From Lineus longissimus (lineage: Eukaryota > Nemertea > Pilidiophora > Heteronemertea > Lineidae): DNA of 60,000 bases. Location of the stretch: assembly GCF_910592395.1 (NCBI RefSeq), contig NC_088318.1, positions 2,544,001-2,604,000 of the forward strand, given 5' to 3'. This document shows positions 1 through 10,567 of this stretch, piece after piece; position 1 is the stretch's first letter, and the number at the start of each line of letters is the position of its first letter. A program made the position numbers and the translations under genes. The notes beneath the pieces are model-generated. The model was not told the DNA's origin and made no database searches. It saw nothing but the letters and a program-made list of their open reading frames with translations.

Positions 1-254
1 TCTGATACTTCTTCCGTCTTCTCTATCAATCATTCAGTGGGGGACATGACTGTCTCTATCTGATACTTCCTCCTTCTTCTCCATCAATCAATCAGTGGGG
101 GACATGACCGTCTCTATCTGATACTTCCTCCTTCTTCTCCATCAATCAATCAGTGGGGGACATGACCGTAACTATCTGATACTTCTTCCGTCTTCTCTAT
201 CAATCATCAAGTGGGGGACATGACTGTCTCTATCTGATACTTCTTCCGTCTTCA
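1..254. repeat. 58-bp minisatellite array, copy 1 (unit 0)
   Basis: Head-to-tail copies with a 58-bp period: the TCTGATACTTC start recurs at 1, 59 and 117. Two subtypes are mixed, one with CCATCAATCAATCAG and GACCGTC, the other with CTATCAATCATTCAG and GACTGTC. The period is not a multiple of three and there are no unique spacers, so it is neither coding nor CRISPR. The array runs into the window from the left and ends at TTCATTTCTGAGTG. Confidence 0.95.
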
Positions 255-523
255 TTTCTGAGTGCGGCACTAGCCTTCCTTTTCGTTCGTGCACATTAGC
301 ATTGTAAATAACATGTACAATGTATGCTCAGCCAACATGCACATTTCTTTTTTGTCCAATCATGTCCATGTAATAAGACCCGGCTCCGTTTTTCCCTGTG
401 ATAATTCATTGATTTCAAATCAACGTACAGATACCTTCAAATAAACTTGAGTTTTTGTTATTTCTTTTCATTTATCAATACATCACTTATAGTACACTGA
501 AACTCTGATGATGGCGGCCACGG
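255..523 (+). repeat. Macro-repeat tail module of unit 0, with poly(A) signal
   Basis: Near-identical copies of this tail end units 1, 2 and 3 (to 10,836, 15,691 and 17,758). It contains an AATAAA at about 440-445 followed by a T-rich stretch, and ends GATGATGGCGGCCACGG. The last five bases, CACGG (519-523), are the left target-site duplication of the BEL insertion. No ORF is conserved in the tail. The poly(A)-type signal suggests, but does not prove, that a unit can be transcribed left to right. Confidence 0.85.
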
Positions 524-1306
524 TGTGTCGTGTCTACTTGCTCAGCTATGTCACAACCGGTCCTCCTGGAATTGGTCCTGGAGGAGACTACTTTATGTAA
601 CAACGACAACAGACACACATTTATCGGAAAGCCAAGGGGTTTTCCTTTTTTCTGATGCTGTATAAGACAGCTTAATTTGAGGCTCCTGCATGAAAGGCAT
701 GCATTGTTTATTAGCGGGTTGAGGAGCAAAGTGATGTAAGTCATTTTGGCGGTATTGTTAAATGTATATTTACACCTCGGATGAGGTGTTTTTGCCTGCC
801 AAAGGGGCAGCGGTTTCATGTAAAAATGGTGTTCGTCTGTGTTGTTCCCGGGTTTTAGTCACGTGCTTCGTGCGAACTGATTTGTCATCTGTTCGGTCTT
901 TATTGTCTAAATACCTCTGTTAGTACATTGATTAACATAAGTTAAACCATAGATCCTGTAATTGGAGGAAGTTCCTCTTGTTTTTAGGCTCAAGTAAGGG
1001 CACAACCCCTGTCCAATTTCTATCCTGTGTTGCATGTGCACAGTACAGTGTACATTGTTATAGTGCGTGGTGTTTCTCGCAGGTGGCAGCACCGTATGGT
1101 GTCTTCAAGACGTCCTGTCTTCAGGTTGTGACTTGATGAGATTTGTTTTTTAGTTGTAGTTTAGAGATGTATTGACGCTGTCATGTTATTTGTCTTTACA
1201 GTTTCACCTCAGGCAATAGAGGTAAAATACAAGAGTTTACCAAATGAGAGTTATCTTCCTTTATAATCCTACGAGACCCGCAATAACGTCGTGAGCGGAC
1301 GTTACA
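524..1306 (+). repeat. 5' LTR of BEL/Pao element
   Basis: A 783-bp long terminal repeat with TG...CA ends, the same length as 7632-8414 and apparently identical to it. It should carry the promoter and poly(A) signals of the element. No standard TATA box was pinned down. Short minus-strand reading frames inside it occur in both LTRs simply because the sequence is duplicated; they are not genes. Confidence 0.95.
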
Positions 1307-1342
1307 GTGAAAATCACTCCATACGAAGGGTGAAGAAGAAGA

Positions 1343-4300
1343 TTGAAGATGGCGACCGGCAATCCTCTGGATCTGCTCACGCGAGCTGCTGCCCAGGAGA
1401 TGGAGCGGTTGGATAGAGAAATAGCTGATCTAACACGTGAAATTACCATCAGAGATGTTAGTCCCATAGTTGCGACACCAGGACGTCGGAGACCAGTACG
1501 TCTGGAAGAGGAGGGGGTGGTCGCTGAACCACCCAACTCAACACGGAATGACGATGCTGCGACTGGAACAGCTGCATCACCAACTCATCCAGCTCCTGCG
1601 AATGAGGCGGCTGCAGGGAGTGTTCCTGCTGCCGAGAACGAGTTGTTAGTGGCAGTAAAGGAACTTTGCACTATGTTGTGTCAGACTCGGAGAACATCCG
1701 GTAATGTCACAACCAGAGCAAACGAAAGCATGACTTCTGCAATTGAGCAATTGACACTAAAAAGTGCACTACCACCACTTGAGGTAGTTAAGTTTACCGG
1801 GGATGCTACCGAGTATTTCCGCTTCATAACAAGATATGAAACGATGGTTGGGTCTCAAAACCTAACTGAGGCTCAAAAGATGGCGAGACTGTTGCAATTT
1901 GTTGATGGGCGGGCCAAGCGTTCCATAAGCGGTTTTGATGGTGTCCCAGGTGGTCTTGCCCAAGCATTAGAGACTTTAAAGAGACGCTTTGGTCAACCAC
2001 ATGTAGTGGCCGAGGCCTGTGTAGAAAACCTGATCGGGGGACCAAACCTTGATACAAACGATGTGCAGGGACTCTGTGACTTTGCTGATAAGTCGAGAAC
2101 CCTGTTCGAGACTCTGAAAGGACTCAAGGCTGTTGGTGAAATGAACATGTCTAACATGCAGAAAATGTCCAGAAAAATGCCCGTTAGGCTGCAGGTGAAG
2201 TGGCGTGATGAGGCACAGCGTGTAAAACGAGACACGGGCAAGCTGCCTGGTGTAGAAGTCCTTGTCAGGTTCATCGAGAGGGCGGCGGAAGCTGTGAGTG
2301 ACCCCGTCTTTGGTAAGATTGCTGACAATCGGTCAAATAGTGGTAAGCCGAAGACGACACAAGGAAAGCCGACATTCGGGGGTAAACAGGACAACGCTAG
2401 ACCTGTTGCCTCTACGTTTGCTACCAGTACCAGCACCTCCTCATCACATCTGAAATGCTATGATTGCGGAGACAACCATAGGCTGGGGGACTGTGAAGTT
2501 TTCAAGGCCAAGGACCTGAAACAGCGTGCCACTTTTGTTAAGACACACAACCTGTGTTTCAACTGTCTGGGAAGGTCCCATGTATCCAAGGACTGCAACG
2601 TTAAGGTGCAATGTCAAGTTTGTGGTAAAAAACACTCTACGTTACTACATCGCTACCAGGTGAGCGGAAATGCCAATTCAACTCAGCCTCAGCGAGTACA
2701 GCAACCAGTGAATGCCAATTCTACTGGGGTGTGCACTATAAATTCGAACGTCCTGCAACGCAACAGTGGGCAAGTGGCCCTTCAAGTGGTTCCGATAAGA
2801 ATATACGGTGAAAGTGGTACAAGTCTTACTACTCTGGCCCTGCTTGATTCTTGTTGTCAGGACACATTTGTCAAAAAATCCCTAGCAGACAAACTACACC
2901 TCCACGTTGCAAGTTATGAGCCAATTGAGATTCAGACAATGACTGGCATTGGTACGGTTCTCAGTGGACATGTCGATTTTAGTGTAGAGGGGGCAAGTAA
3001 CCCCATGAGAAGAGTTCAAATTCGAGGCAGGGCAGTAGAAGGCCTGACTGTTAACTCTGTTCATCCTGGTGACCTACAGAGGTGGGACCATCTCAAGGAT
3101 ATCAAAATGGTGGACGTGGAGATTCCTGAAGTGAACCTCATCTTGGGCGCCAACATCCCTGAGGTGTTGGTGCACATCGAATCCAGACTTGGAAGAAGTG
3201 GTGAACCATCAGCCGTAAGAACGATCCTTGGTTGGAGCGTCATTGGTCCGACGGGGAATGGTAAACGTAGTACATGCAGTGTGAACTTTGTAAGTAGCAC
3301 ACGCAATAGTTTTGCTGTCAGGACTGAGTTTGAAAAGGACAGTCAGTTGTCTCAATTTTTGGAATTAGATAGCCTCGGTGTCAAGGAGAGCCCTGGGATG
3401 TCTGTTGAGGATAGGAGAGCCCTGAACATCCTACAAGAGAGCACCAAGCTGGTTGATGGCCGATTTGAAGTCGGGATGCTGTGGCGAGAGAAAGACTTGT
3501 GGCTCCCCAACAATAGGAGCACCGCTGAAGCCAGGCTGAACTCCCTAAGGCGCAAGTTGGGAAAGGACCCCGAGTTGAGTAAGAAGTACGCAGAGTTCAT
3601 GGCTGGGCTGATAGAGAAAGGCTATGCAAGAAAACTTACCGTAGAAGAAACACAGACTACCACTGACAAGACTTGGTATTTGCCGCATCACTCGGTTGTG
3701 AATCCAAGAAAACCTGGAAAGGTGAGAGTGGTCTTCGATGCAGCCGCATCCCATCGCAACGTCGCCCTCAATGACCAGCTAATGCAGGGACCGGATTTGA
3801 TCAGTAGCCTATTGGGAATCTTGATACGGTTCAGAGAGAGACCGGTGGGTCTCGTCGGAGACATTGAGGCAATGTTTCTCCAGGTGGCTGTGCCGGAGGA
3901 AGACACCGATTCGTTACGCTTCTTATGGTGGCATGACGGTAATGTGAATGGCCCGGTGGAAGAGTATAAGATGCAGAGACACATCTTCGGTGCCCGAGAC
4001 TCACCGGCATGCTGCAATTTTGCGTTGAAGGAGACAGCAAAATCATGCACTGGCTTTAGTGAGGGAGCCCGTGAAGCCGTCTTGAAGTCGTTCTATGTTG
4101 ACGACAAGGTAGGATCTGTAGACACTGAGGACATTGGCATAGCTAGGATCCAAGAAGTTAGCGAAATAGTTGCTACTGGTGGGTTTCACATTCGAGGATG
4201 GATAAGCAACAGCTTGGCTGTCATGAAGTCCGTACCGGAGTCTGTTAGAGCAGGATCAGTGGTCAACCTGAACTTTGATGAGTCACCAGTAAATAGGACA

Positions 4301-6679
4301 CTAGGCATGGAATGGGAGGTGAGACGAGACGTCTTCAAGTTCAGTGTAACGCTAGCTGAGAAACCAGCAACAAAGAGGGGTGTCCTGTCAACTCTCAGTT
4401 CCCTCTTTGACCCCATGGGACTCATCTGTCCTGTTGTCTTGAAGGCGAAAAACATCATGCAGAATCTCTGGAGACTGCAGATTGGTTGGGACGAGGATAT
4501 TCCCCCAGAGGCGCAGCGAGTTTGGGATGAATGGAAAGCTGAATTGTCCAATTTAGCTAAGATAAACATCCCCAGATGTCACCTGTCACAATCCATGGAC
4601 CACCTGCTGGAAGTATCCCTGCATATCTTTTCCGACGGTTCCACCATTGGTTATGGGATGTGCTGTTATCTCAGAATGGTCTATGAGGATGGGACCATTC
4701 ATTGTTCTCTCTTGTTGGGGAGAGCCAGGTGTGCTCCAGTGAAGACAACTTCAATACCAAGATTGGAGCTACAGGCGGCCAGGCTAGCAGTAAGGATCTG
4801 TCAAACCATCCAGGATGAGATAACGTACAACATCAGCTCCCTGGTGTTTTGGACTGACTCACAAACTGTCTTGAAATACATTGCCAATGACAGCAGACGT
4901 TTCAATGTCTATGTTGCTAATAGAGTGGCAGAAATCAGAGATGTGACGAGCGTTGATCAATGGAGACATTGCCCAGGAGTAGAAAATCCAGCCGATGACG
5001 CCTCCAGGGGACTGAGCCCTATGGACATGAACATGCAGCATCGTTGGTTTCGCGGACCGGAATTTCTATGGATGTCAGAAGATAGCTGGCCCCAGAACCA
5101 TGCCGATGTGACAGACCTTTCAGCACAGGATCCAGAAGTAAAGCATTGTACAGCAGTCCATGTGACCAGTGTGACTGAAAACACTGAAGGAGAGGCTGTC
5201 CTGCAGTTGGTTGAAAGATCTAATTCCTGGCAAGAGCTGGTACAACAAGCAGCATTGGTCATGAGAATGGGACAAATATATGCCACCAAAGACGAGTGTA
5301 CGCCCGAGACTGTGAAAGAAGCCACAGAATGGATCGTCAGAAATGTACAACGCCAATATTTCGCCGAGGAAATAAGAAGACTGCAGGAAGGGAATAATGT
5401 GAAGGCTAGTAGCAAAATTCAGAGCCTAAGTCCGGTGTTGGTAGACGGCATTCTACGAGTGGGCGGGAGATTGGAAAATGCGCCGACACTGACTTCAAAC
5501 GAGAAATATCCCATCATCTTACCCAAGGATAAGACTGGTCGATTGGTAATGCTTGATGCTCATCAGAGGCTGGCACATGCCGGGAGGGAACAGACCTTAG
5601 CAGAAACAAGAAAGGAGTTTTGGATATTAGGAGGACGTCATCTGGCTAAGAACATTATTAGAAACTGTTGCGATTGTCGTCGTAGAAACGCCAGACCAAT
5701 GAAACAGGTGATGGCAGCGTTACCAGAATTCAGACTCGTTCCCTTCCAACCAGCTTTCACCACGACTGGATGTGACTTGTTCGGTCCCCTAGAGATCAAA
5801 TGGGGCCGCAATACGGCTATCAAGAGATGGGGCTGCCTATTTACGTGTTTGGTTACCCGAGCAGTGTATTTGGAGATGGTACAGTCTCTAAGTAGTGATG
5901 ATTTTGTGCTGACACTGAGACAGTTTATCAGCAGGAGGGGACCTCCAGAAGAGATTCGATGTGACAATGGGTCAAATTTCACTGGCGCAGCCAAGGAGCT
6001 GGGGAAGGCCATAGAAGAGTGGAATCAGCAGCAGATTGTGACGGAGATGCAACAGAAGGGCATTAAGTTCATATTTTTGCCCCCTAATGCCCCACATATG
6101 GCCGGTGTATGGGAACGTCTGGTTAAGATTTCCAAGAGACACCTACAAGCACTTTCTGGTGGATATTTGCTGACAGACAACGGTCTTCGAACTCTGTTAG
6201 CTGAAGCTGAGGCCATCATGAATGGACGACCACTGTGTCCAGTATCAGAGGACCCAAAGGACTTTGAAGCGCTCACACCCAACCATTTTCTTGTTCAAAG
6301 AAAATTGGTAGGATTACCTCCAGGAGTTTTTGTCAAGGAAGACGGTCTCTTACGTAAGGAGTGGAGAAAGGTCCAGTGGGCAGCAGAGCTCTTTTGGCAG
6401 AGGTGGTTAAAGGAATACCTACCGTCTCTTCAGCACCGGCAGAAATGGAGGACGACTCAACGAGATGTACGTGTTGGCGACCTTGTCCTTCTCGTGGAGG
6501 ATGGAGTAAAACGAGGTCAGTGGCCCCTGGGCCGAGTCACCAAGGTTGTATGTGGCCAAGACAATCATGTCCGATCGGCATTTGTGAAGACCGAGCATAC
6601 TGAATTGCATCGTCCAATCGTCAAAATGTGTCTCCTGGAAGCAGCTGAGGACGATTCTTCCAAGGATGATTCTGAGTAG
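1343..6679 (+). CDS. gag-pol: BEL/Pao Gag-Pol polyprotein, intact
   Basis: A single uninterrupted 1,778-residue ORF starting 37 bp after the 5' LTR. Domain order is the normal BEL/Pao order. The Gag part (about 140-330) has the pattern EYFRFITRYETMVG of the DUF1759 type. Cysteine-histidine knuckles lie near residues 371-385 and 405-440. The aspartic protease motif is LLDSCCQ at about D502, with cysteine where many proteases have glycine. The reverse transcriptase has YVDD at about 918-921. RNase H has its first Asp in SDGST near 1098. Integrase has an HHCC zinc module near 1410-1450 and D, D, E near 1478, 1541 and 1591. No stop or frameshift breaks it, so the element may be autonomous. It replicates through reverse transcription in cytoplasmic particles and integrates in the nucleus. 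Confidence 0.96.
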   Translation: MKMATGNPLDLLTRAAAQEMERLDREIADLTREITIRDVSPIVATPGRRRPVRLEEEGVVAEPPNSTRNDDAATGTAASPTHPAPANEAAAGSVPAAENELLVAVKELCTMLCQTRRTSGNVTTRANESMTSAIEQLTLKSALPPLEVVKFTGDATEYFRFITRYETMVGSQNLTEAQKMARLLQFVDGRAKRSISGFDGVPGGLAQALETLKRRFGQPHVVAEACVENLIGGPNLDTNDVQGLCDFADKSRTLFETLKGLKAVGEMNMSNMQKMSRKMPVRLQVKWRDEAQRVKRDTGKLPGVEVLVRFIERAAEAVSDPVFGKIADNRSNSGKPKTTQGKPTFGGKQDNARPVASTFATSTSTSSSHLKCYDCGDNHRLGDCEVFKAKDLKQRATFVKTHNLCFNCLGRSHVSKDCNVKVQCQVCGKKHSTLLHRYQVSGNANSTQPQRVQQPVNANSTGVCTINSNVLQRNSGQVALQVVPIRIYGESGTSLTTLALLDSCCQDTFVKKSLADKLHLHVASYEPIEIQTMTGIGTVLSGHVDFSVEGASNPMRRVQIRGRAVEGLTVNSVHPGDLQRWDHLKDIKMVDVEIPEVNLILGANIPEVLVHIESRLGRSGEPSAVRTILGWSVIGPTGNGKRSTCSVNFVSSTRNSFAVRTEFEKDSQLSQFLELDSLGVKESPGMSVEDRRALNILQESTKLVDGRFEVGMLWREKDLWLPNNRSTAEARLNSLRRKLGKDPELSKKYAEFMAGLIEKGYARKLTVEETQTTTDKTWYLPHHSVVNPRKPGKVRVVFDAAASHRNVALNDQLMQGPDLISSLLGILIRFRERPVGLVGDIEAMFLQVAVPEEDTDSLRFLWWHDGNVNGPVEEYKMQRHIFGARDSPACCNFALKETAKSCTGFSEGAREAVLKSFYVDDKVGSVDTEDIGIARIQEVSEIVATGGFHIRGWISNSLAVMKSVPESVRAGSVVNLNFDESPVNRTLGMEWEVRRDVFKFSVTLAEKPATKRGVLSTLSSLFDPMGLICPVVLKAKNIMQNLWRLQIGWDEDIPPEAQRVWDEWKAELSNLAKINIPRCHLSQSMDHLLEVSLHIFSDGSTIGYGMCCYLRMVYEDGTIHCSLLLGRARCAPVKTTSIPRLELQAARLAVRICQTIQDEITYNISSLVFWTDSQTVLKYIANDSRRFNVYVANRVAEIRDVTSVDQWRHCPGVENPADDASRGLSPMDMNMQHRWFRGPEFLWMSEDSWPQNHADVTDLSAQDPEVKHCTAVHVTSVTENTEGEAVLQLVERSNSWQELVQQAALVMRMGQIYATKDECTPETVKEATEWIVRNVQRQYFAEEIRRLQEGNNVKASSKIQSLSPVLVDGILRVGGRLENAPTLTSNEKYPIILPKDKTGRLVMLDAHQRLAHAGREQTLAETRKEFWILGGRHLAKNIIRNCCDCRRRNARPMKQVMAALPEFRLVPFQPAFTTTGCDLFGPLEIKWGRNTAIKRWGCLFTCLVTRAVYLEMVQSLSSDDFVLTLRQFISRRGPPEEIRCDNGSNFTGAAKELGKAIEEWNQQQIVTEMQQKGIKFIFLPPNAPHMAGVWERLVKISKRHLQALSGGYLLTDNGLRTLLAEAEAIMNGRPLCPVSEDPKDFEALTPNHFLVQRKLVGLPPGVFVKEDGLLRKEWRKVQWAAELFWQRWLKEYLPSLQHRQKWRTTQRDVRVGDLVLLVEDGVKRGQWPLGRVTKVVCGQDNHVRSAFVKTEHTELHRPIVKMCLLEAAEDDSSKDDSE

Positions 6680-7631
6680 GAGCAGTAATTATGAGACTTA
6701 AGACGATTCTCCGCTAGACGTAACGGGAGAAATTCATTCATTCTGGAGAAAACGTCATTGTGTTCAGAAACCTGTGTTTAGAAAGTTGTGTTTGATATTC
6801 AAGGGTTAAAATTATCTCTTTTGCATAAGCTCATGTTGCAATTTGAATCCAAGTTGACACCTTTAAGCCTTGCCTATTCATGGGATGCACATTTTTAGGG
6901 AAAACTGTTCATTCACTCAATATCAGTCAATAGTTGACTGTTTTCTGGGCGGATTCAATCTGTTAAAATTTGTCTATTGTCAAGGTTACAGGTTGTCAGT
7001 TTTGGAGGCAAATAGCACTCATGAGTTTTAGACTGTACCAGTGATCATTTGGTGATTTGTGAGGGTGCAAGTGAATTACTGCTCTCTATTTGAAATTCAA
7101 GGATAAAAGTTGCGGATTTACAGTAGTGGGATCAGTAACTGGAAATTCAGTACTTCAGTTGCGTAAATTGACTATGTTAGGGTGTAGGCGGATCGCTGCC
7201 CTCTTCATAGTCTTGGTGTTTGTTTCATGGTTATAATGTTTTATAAGTTCACCAATTCAACATGTTTGCAAGTGACAATTTCGTTATCATATATATTAGT
7301 GGACAATCAGCCGAGACACTGCCTTGAAGTCTGGATGTTTTGAGGCAACTATTTTATGGACAGTGAATGAAAGGATTCACCTGTTAGAGACCTAAGTTTG
7401 AGTAGCCTTTTCGGAGGCAGGTCATACCTGTAAGCTTCATTTGAACTTGTGTGATTCATGATTTGGATTCTAGTCTACTTTGAACTTGTGTGATTCATGA
7501 TTTGGATTCTAGTCTACATTTTGAAATTACTCTAAAGTCACTTATATAAGGTTTATTGTGATGTTGGTTTTACAGACACTCCTGTTTGGTTTAACAAGCT
7601 CCTATAAGGTTAGTTCGCTTGTTGGGGCCGC
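6680..7631 (+). other. BEL 3' noncoding region
   Basis: About 950 bp between the polyprotein stop and the 3' LTR with no convincing ORF. It contains a perfect direct duplication of about 38 bp with period 39 (7441-7478 and 7480-7517, starting TTGAACTTGTG). No clean polypurine tract adjoins the LTR; the nearest G-rich string is GTTGGGG just before 7632. Confidence 0.8.
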
Positions 7632-8414
7632 TGTGTCGTGTCTACTTGCTCAGCTATGTCACAACCGGTCCTCCTGGAATTGGTCCTGGAGGAGACTACT
7701 TTATGTAACAACGACAACAGACACACATTTATCGGAAAGCCAAGGGGTTTTCCTTTTTTCTGATGCTGTATAAGACAGCTTAATTTGAGGCTCCTGCATG
7801 AAAGGCATGCATTGTTTATTAGCGGGTTGAGGAGCAAAGTGATGTAAGTCATTTTGGCGGTATTGTTAAATGTATATTTACACCTCGGATGAGGTGTTTT
7901 TGCCTGCCAAAGGGGCAGCGGTTTCATGTAAAAATGGTGTTCGTCTGTGTTGTTCCCGGGTTTTAGTCACGTGCTTCGTGCGAACTGATTTGTCATCTGT
8001 TCGGTCTTTATTGTCTAAATACCTCTGTTAGTACATTGATTAACATAAGTTAAACCATAGATCCTGTAATTGGAGGAAGTTCCTCTTGTTTTTAGGCTCA
8101 AGTAAGGGCACAACCCCTGTCCAATTTCTATCCTGTGTTGCATGTGCACAGTACAGTGTACATTGTTATAGTGCGTGGTGTTTCTCGCAGGTGGCAGCAC
8201 CGTATGGTGTCTTCAAGACGTCCTGTCTTCAGGTTGTGACTTGATGAGATTTGTTTTTTAGTTGTAGTTTAGAGATGTATTGACGCTGTCATGTTATTTG
8301 TCTTTACAGTTTCACCTCAGGCAATAGAGGTAAAATACAAGAGTTTACCAAATGAGAGTTATCTTCCTTTATAATCCTACGAGACCCGCAATAACGTCGT
8401 GAGCGGACGTTACA
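7632..8414 (+). repeat. 3' LTR of BEL/Pao element
   Basis: A 783-bp copy of the 5' LTR, ending CGTTACA at 8414. It is followed directly by the CACGG target duplication and then by the body of macro-unit 1 (GTACAGTGAACTAG). Confidence 0.95.
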
Positions 8415-8467
8415 CACGGGTACAGTGAACTAGTTAGAATAAATACCGCGAATCCATTCCAGGAAAT

Positions 8468-8794
8468 GGGGATTTCCCATTCCTATCTTACCTCGTTTCC
8501 AATTATCTTTCTCTATATCGTTTGTATGGAGAGAGTGCGTGAAAATGAAAGCTGGATACCAGTAGACCGAAACTTATGACGTAATTGGCACAGTGTGTCA
8601 TTTTGTGATGTTTGCAGAACATTTCCGTCTTTAAATCACGATTAAGTTACTTTATTACTCGCAAAGATAAAATAGTTTTGTTAATACTAACAATAGATTC
8701 ATTTGTGGTGATGAGATATCAACCCACCAACTCCTCCGCCTGATAATTAGAATAAATACCACGAATCCATTGAGGAGGGAATTGGGGATTTCCC
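8468..8794. promoter_or_regulatory. Paired NF-kappaB-like palindromes (recur in every unit)
   Basis: GGGGATTTCCC matches the kappaB consensus (GGGRNNYYCC) and lies in each of the two subrepeats of every unit: 8468-8478, 8784-8794, 10885-10895, 11201-11211, 15740-15750, 16056-16066, 17807-17817 and 18123-18133. The eight matches are seen directly. That any Rel/NF-kappaB protein binds them is inference; they could be conserved only because the units are recent copies. Confidence 0.4.
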
Positions 8795-9567
8795 ATTCCT
8801 ATCTTACCTCGTTTCCAATTATCTTTCTCCATATCGTTTGTATGGAGAGAGTGCGTGAAAATGAAAGCTGGATACCAGGAGACCGAAACTTATGACGTAA
8901 TTGGCACGGTGCAAAGTCACTTTGTCTTGTGATGTTTGCAGAACATTTCCGTCTTTAAATCACGATTAAGTTACTTTATTACTCGCAAAGATAAAATAGT
9001 TTTGTTAATAACAAGCTTAAGGAATCCAAGCATCATTTGGATCAAGGGTGAGTAGGCTCAAGTGGTTCACGATATGTTAAAAAGTCTGATCTGTTGTTGC
9101 AGAGTTCATTAATCAGATTTTAAGACTTGGGCCTAAAGCGAAACTGAAAGTTACAGGTGAAACTGAAAGTTACAAGTAACTTGCATTGAATAATGTCGTC
9201 TGAGTTGCTGACTCCGAGTTGCTATTGGCTTTTTAGCTACATTAATTGACTCCTCCGCCTGATAATCCTTACTAAATTCGAGAAAAGTTCGTGTGTTTGT
9301 TTGTTTGTGCGCTCATATCTCCCAGACCGAATGGCTGAGCGACCCCAGATTTTGCATGTAGCATTTAACGGGTCCCGAAAGTGTCCTTACGAAGCCCGAT
9401 TTTTGAATTTCCAACTAACATCCGATATAACGCCGTTTATTGGTTTTATCTAACGTTATTCAGCTTGCCCGCGCGGCGATTTTGCCTTCGCGTCATGCGC
9501 GTCACGGGCGACGTCACTCCCGACACAGCCTGATCGCGTCACGGCTCCGACGTCAGGATGGGTCTGC

Positions 9568-9583
9568 TGACGTCATGACGTCA
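9568..9583. promoter_or_regulatory. Tandem CRE palindrome (unit 1)
   Basis: Two abutting TGACGTCA octamers, the full CRE/ATF consensus, inside a GC-rich segment with further ACGTCA and CGTCA matches at about 9480-9560. The arrangement is promoter-like and lies upstream of the minisatellite array and the tail AATAAA. Function is inferred from the motif only. Confidence 0.4.
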
Positions 9584-9825
9584 CAATGCGATGTCTCGAG
9601 CCCTGTCACTTCAGTCAAAAGCTTTTGCGCGTTCACAGTCACACACAGCTTGGTGATCGATTTTTGTTCGGAATCAAATTGTGAAAAGAAGGTTTGTATT
9701 AAATGTATATGACGAATGAAAAAGATTGATGATAGGCCTACTGCTGGCCGGTGGGCGTGTTAAGTATCGGCCTTTTGTGTACTGTTCCATTGGCCCACTT
9801 ACATCTCACTTCTCATCGGTCACTT

Positions 9826-10567
9826 CAGTGGGGAAAATGAACGTCTCTAACTGATACTTCTTCCGTCTACTCCATCAATCAATCAGTGGGGGACATGACC
9901 GTCTCTATCTGATACTTCCTCCTTCTTCTCCATCAATCAATCAGTGGGGGACATGACCGTCACTATCTGATACCTCTTCCGTCTTCTCTATCAATCATTC
10001 AGTGGGGGACATGACTGTCTCTATCTGATACTTCCTCCTTCTTCTCCATCAATCAATCAGTGGGGGACATGACCGTCACTATCTGATACTTCCTCCTTCT
10101 TCTCCATCAATCAATCAGTGGGGGACATGACCGTCACTATCTGATACTTCTTCCGTCTTCTCTATCAATCACTCAGTGGGGGACATGACTGTCTCTATCT
10201 GATACTTCCTCCTTCTTCTCCATCAATCAATCAGTGGGGGACATGACCGTCTCTATCTGATACTTCCTCCTTCTTCTCCATCAATCAATCAGTGGGGGAC
10301 ATGACCGTAACTATCTGATACTTCTTCCGTCTTCTCTATCAATCATTCAGTGGGGGACATGACTGTCTCTATCTGATACTTCCTCCTTCTTCTCCATCAA
10401 TCAATCAGTGGGGGACATGACCGTCTCTATCTGATACTTCCTCCTTCTTCTCCATCAATCAATCAGTGGGGGACATGACCGTAACTATCTGATACTTCTT
10501 CCGTCTTCTCTATCAATCATCAAGTGGGGGACATGACTGTCTCTATCTGATACTTCTTCCGTCTTCA
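9826..10567. repeat. 58-bp minisatellite array, copy 2 (about 13 repeats)
   Basis: Same 58-bp repeat as at 1-254, with the same two subtypes. It begins after a degenerate half repeat (CACTTCAGTGGGGAAAATG) and ends at TTCATTTCTGAGTG. Confidence 0.95.

Larger units (their letters stand above)
524..8414 (+). mobile_element. Complete BEL/Pao LTR retrotransposon
   Basis: A full element of 7,891 bp: 5' LTR 524-1306, internal region with one long ORF, and 3' LTR 7632-8414. Both LTRs are 783 bp, begin TGTG and end TACA, and show no difference when read side by side. The target duplication is CACGG at 519-523 and 8415-8419. The unoccupied form of the same site, with a single CACGG, is present in the neighbouring repeat units at 10,832-10,836, 15,687-15,691 and 17,754-17,758. 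Equal LTRs, an open ORF and an intact duplication point to recent insertion. A primer-binding site starting with TGG is not evident next to 1306, and the polypurine tract before 7632 is weak. No envelope ORF is present. Confidence 0.96.

Noticed and set aside
907-1092. Minus-strand frame in each BEL LTR
   Set aside because: Identical in both LTRs because the LTRs are identical; short, no domain, antisense to the element.
1343-6679. Possible envelope gene making the BEL element an endogenous retrovirus
   Set aside because: No signal peptide or membrane-spanning ORF lies between the integrase and the 3' LTR.
9440-9712. 90-codon frame repeated in units 1 and 3 (and partly in unit 2)
   Set aside because: It recurs because the DNA is tandemly repeated. 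The frame is GC-rich and arginine-rich with no domain, and in unit 2 it is replaced by transposon sequence.
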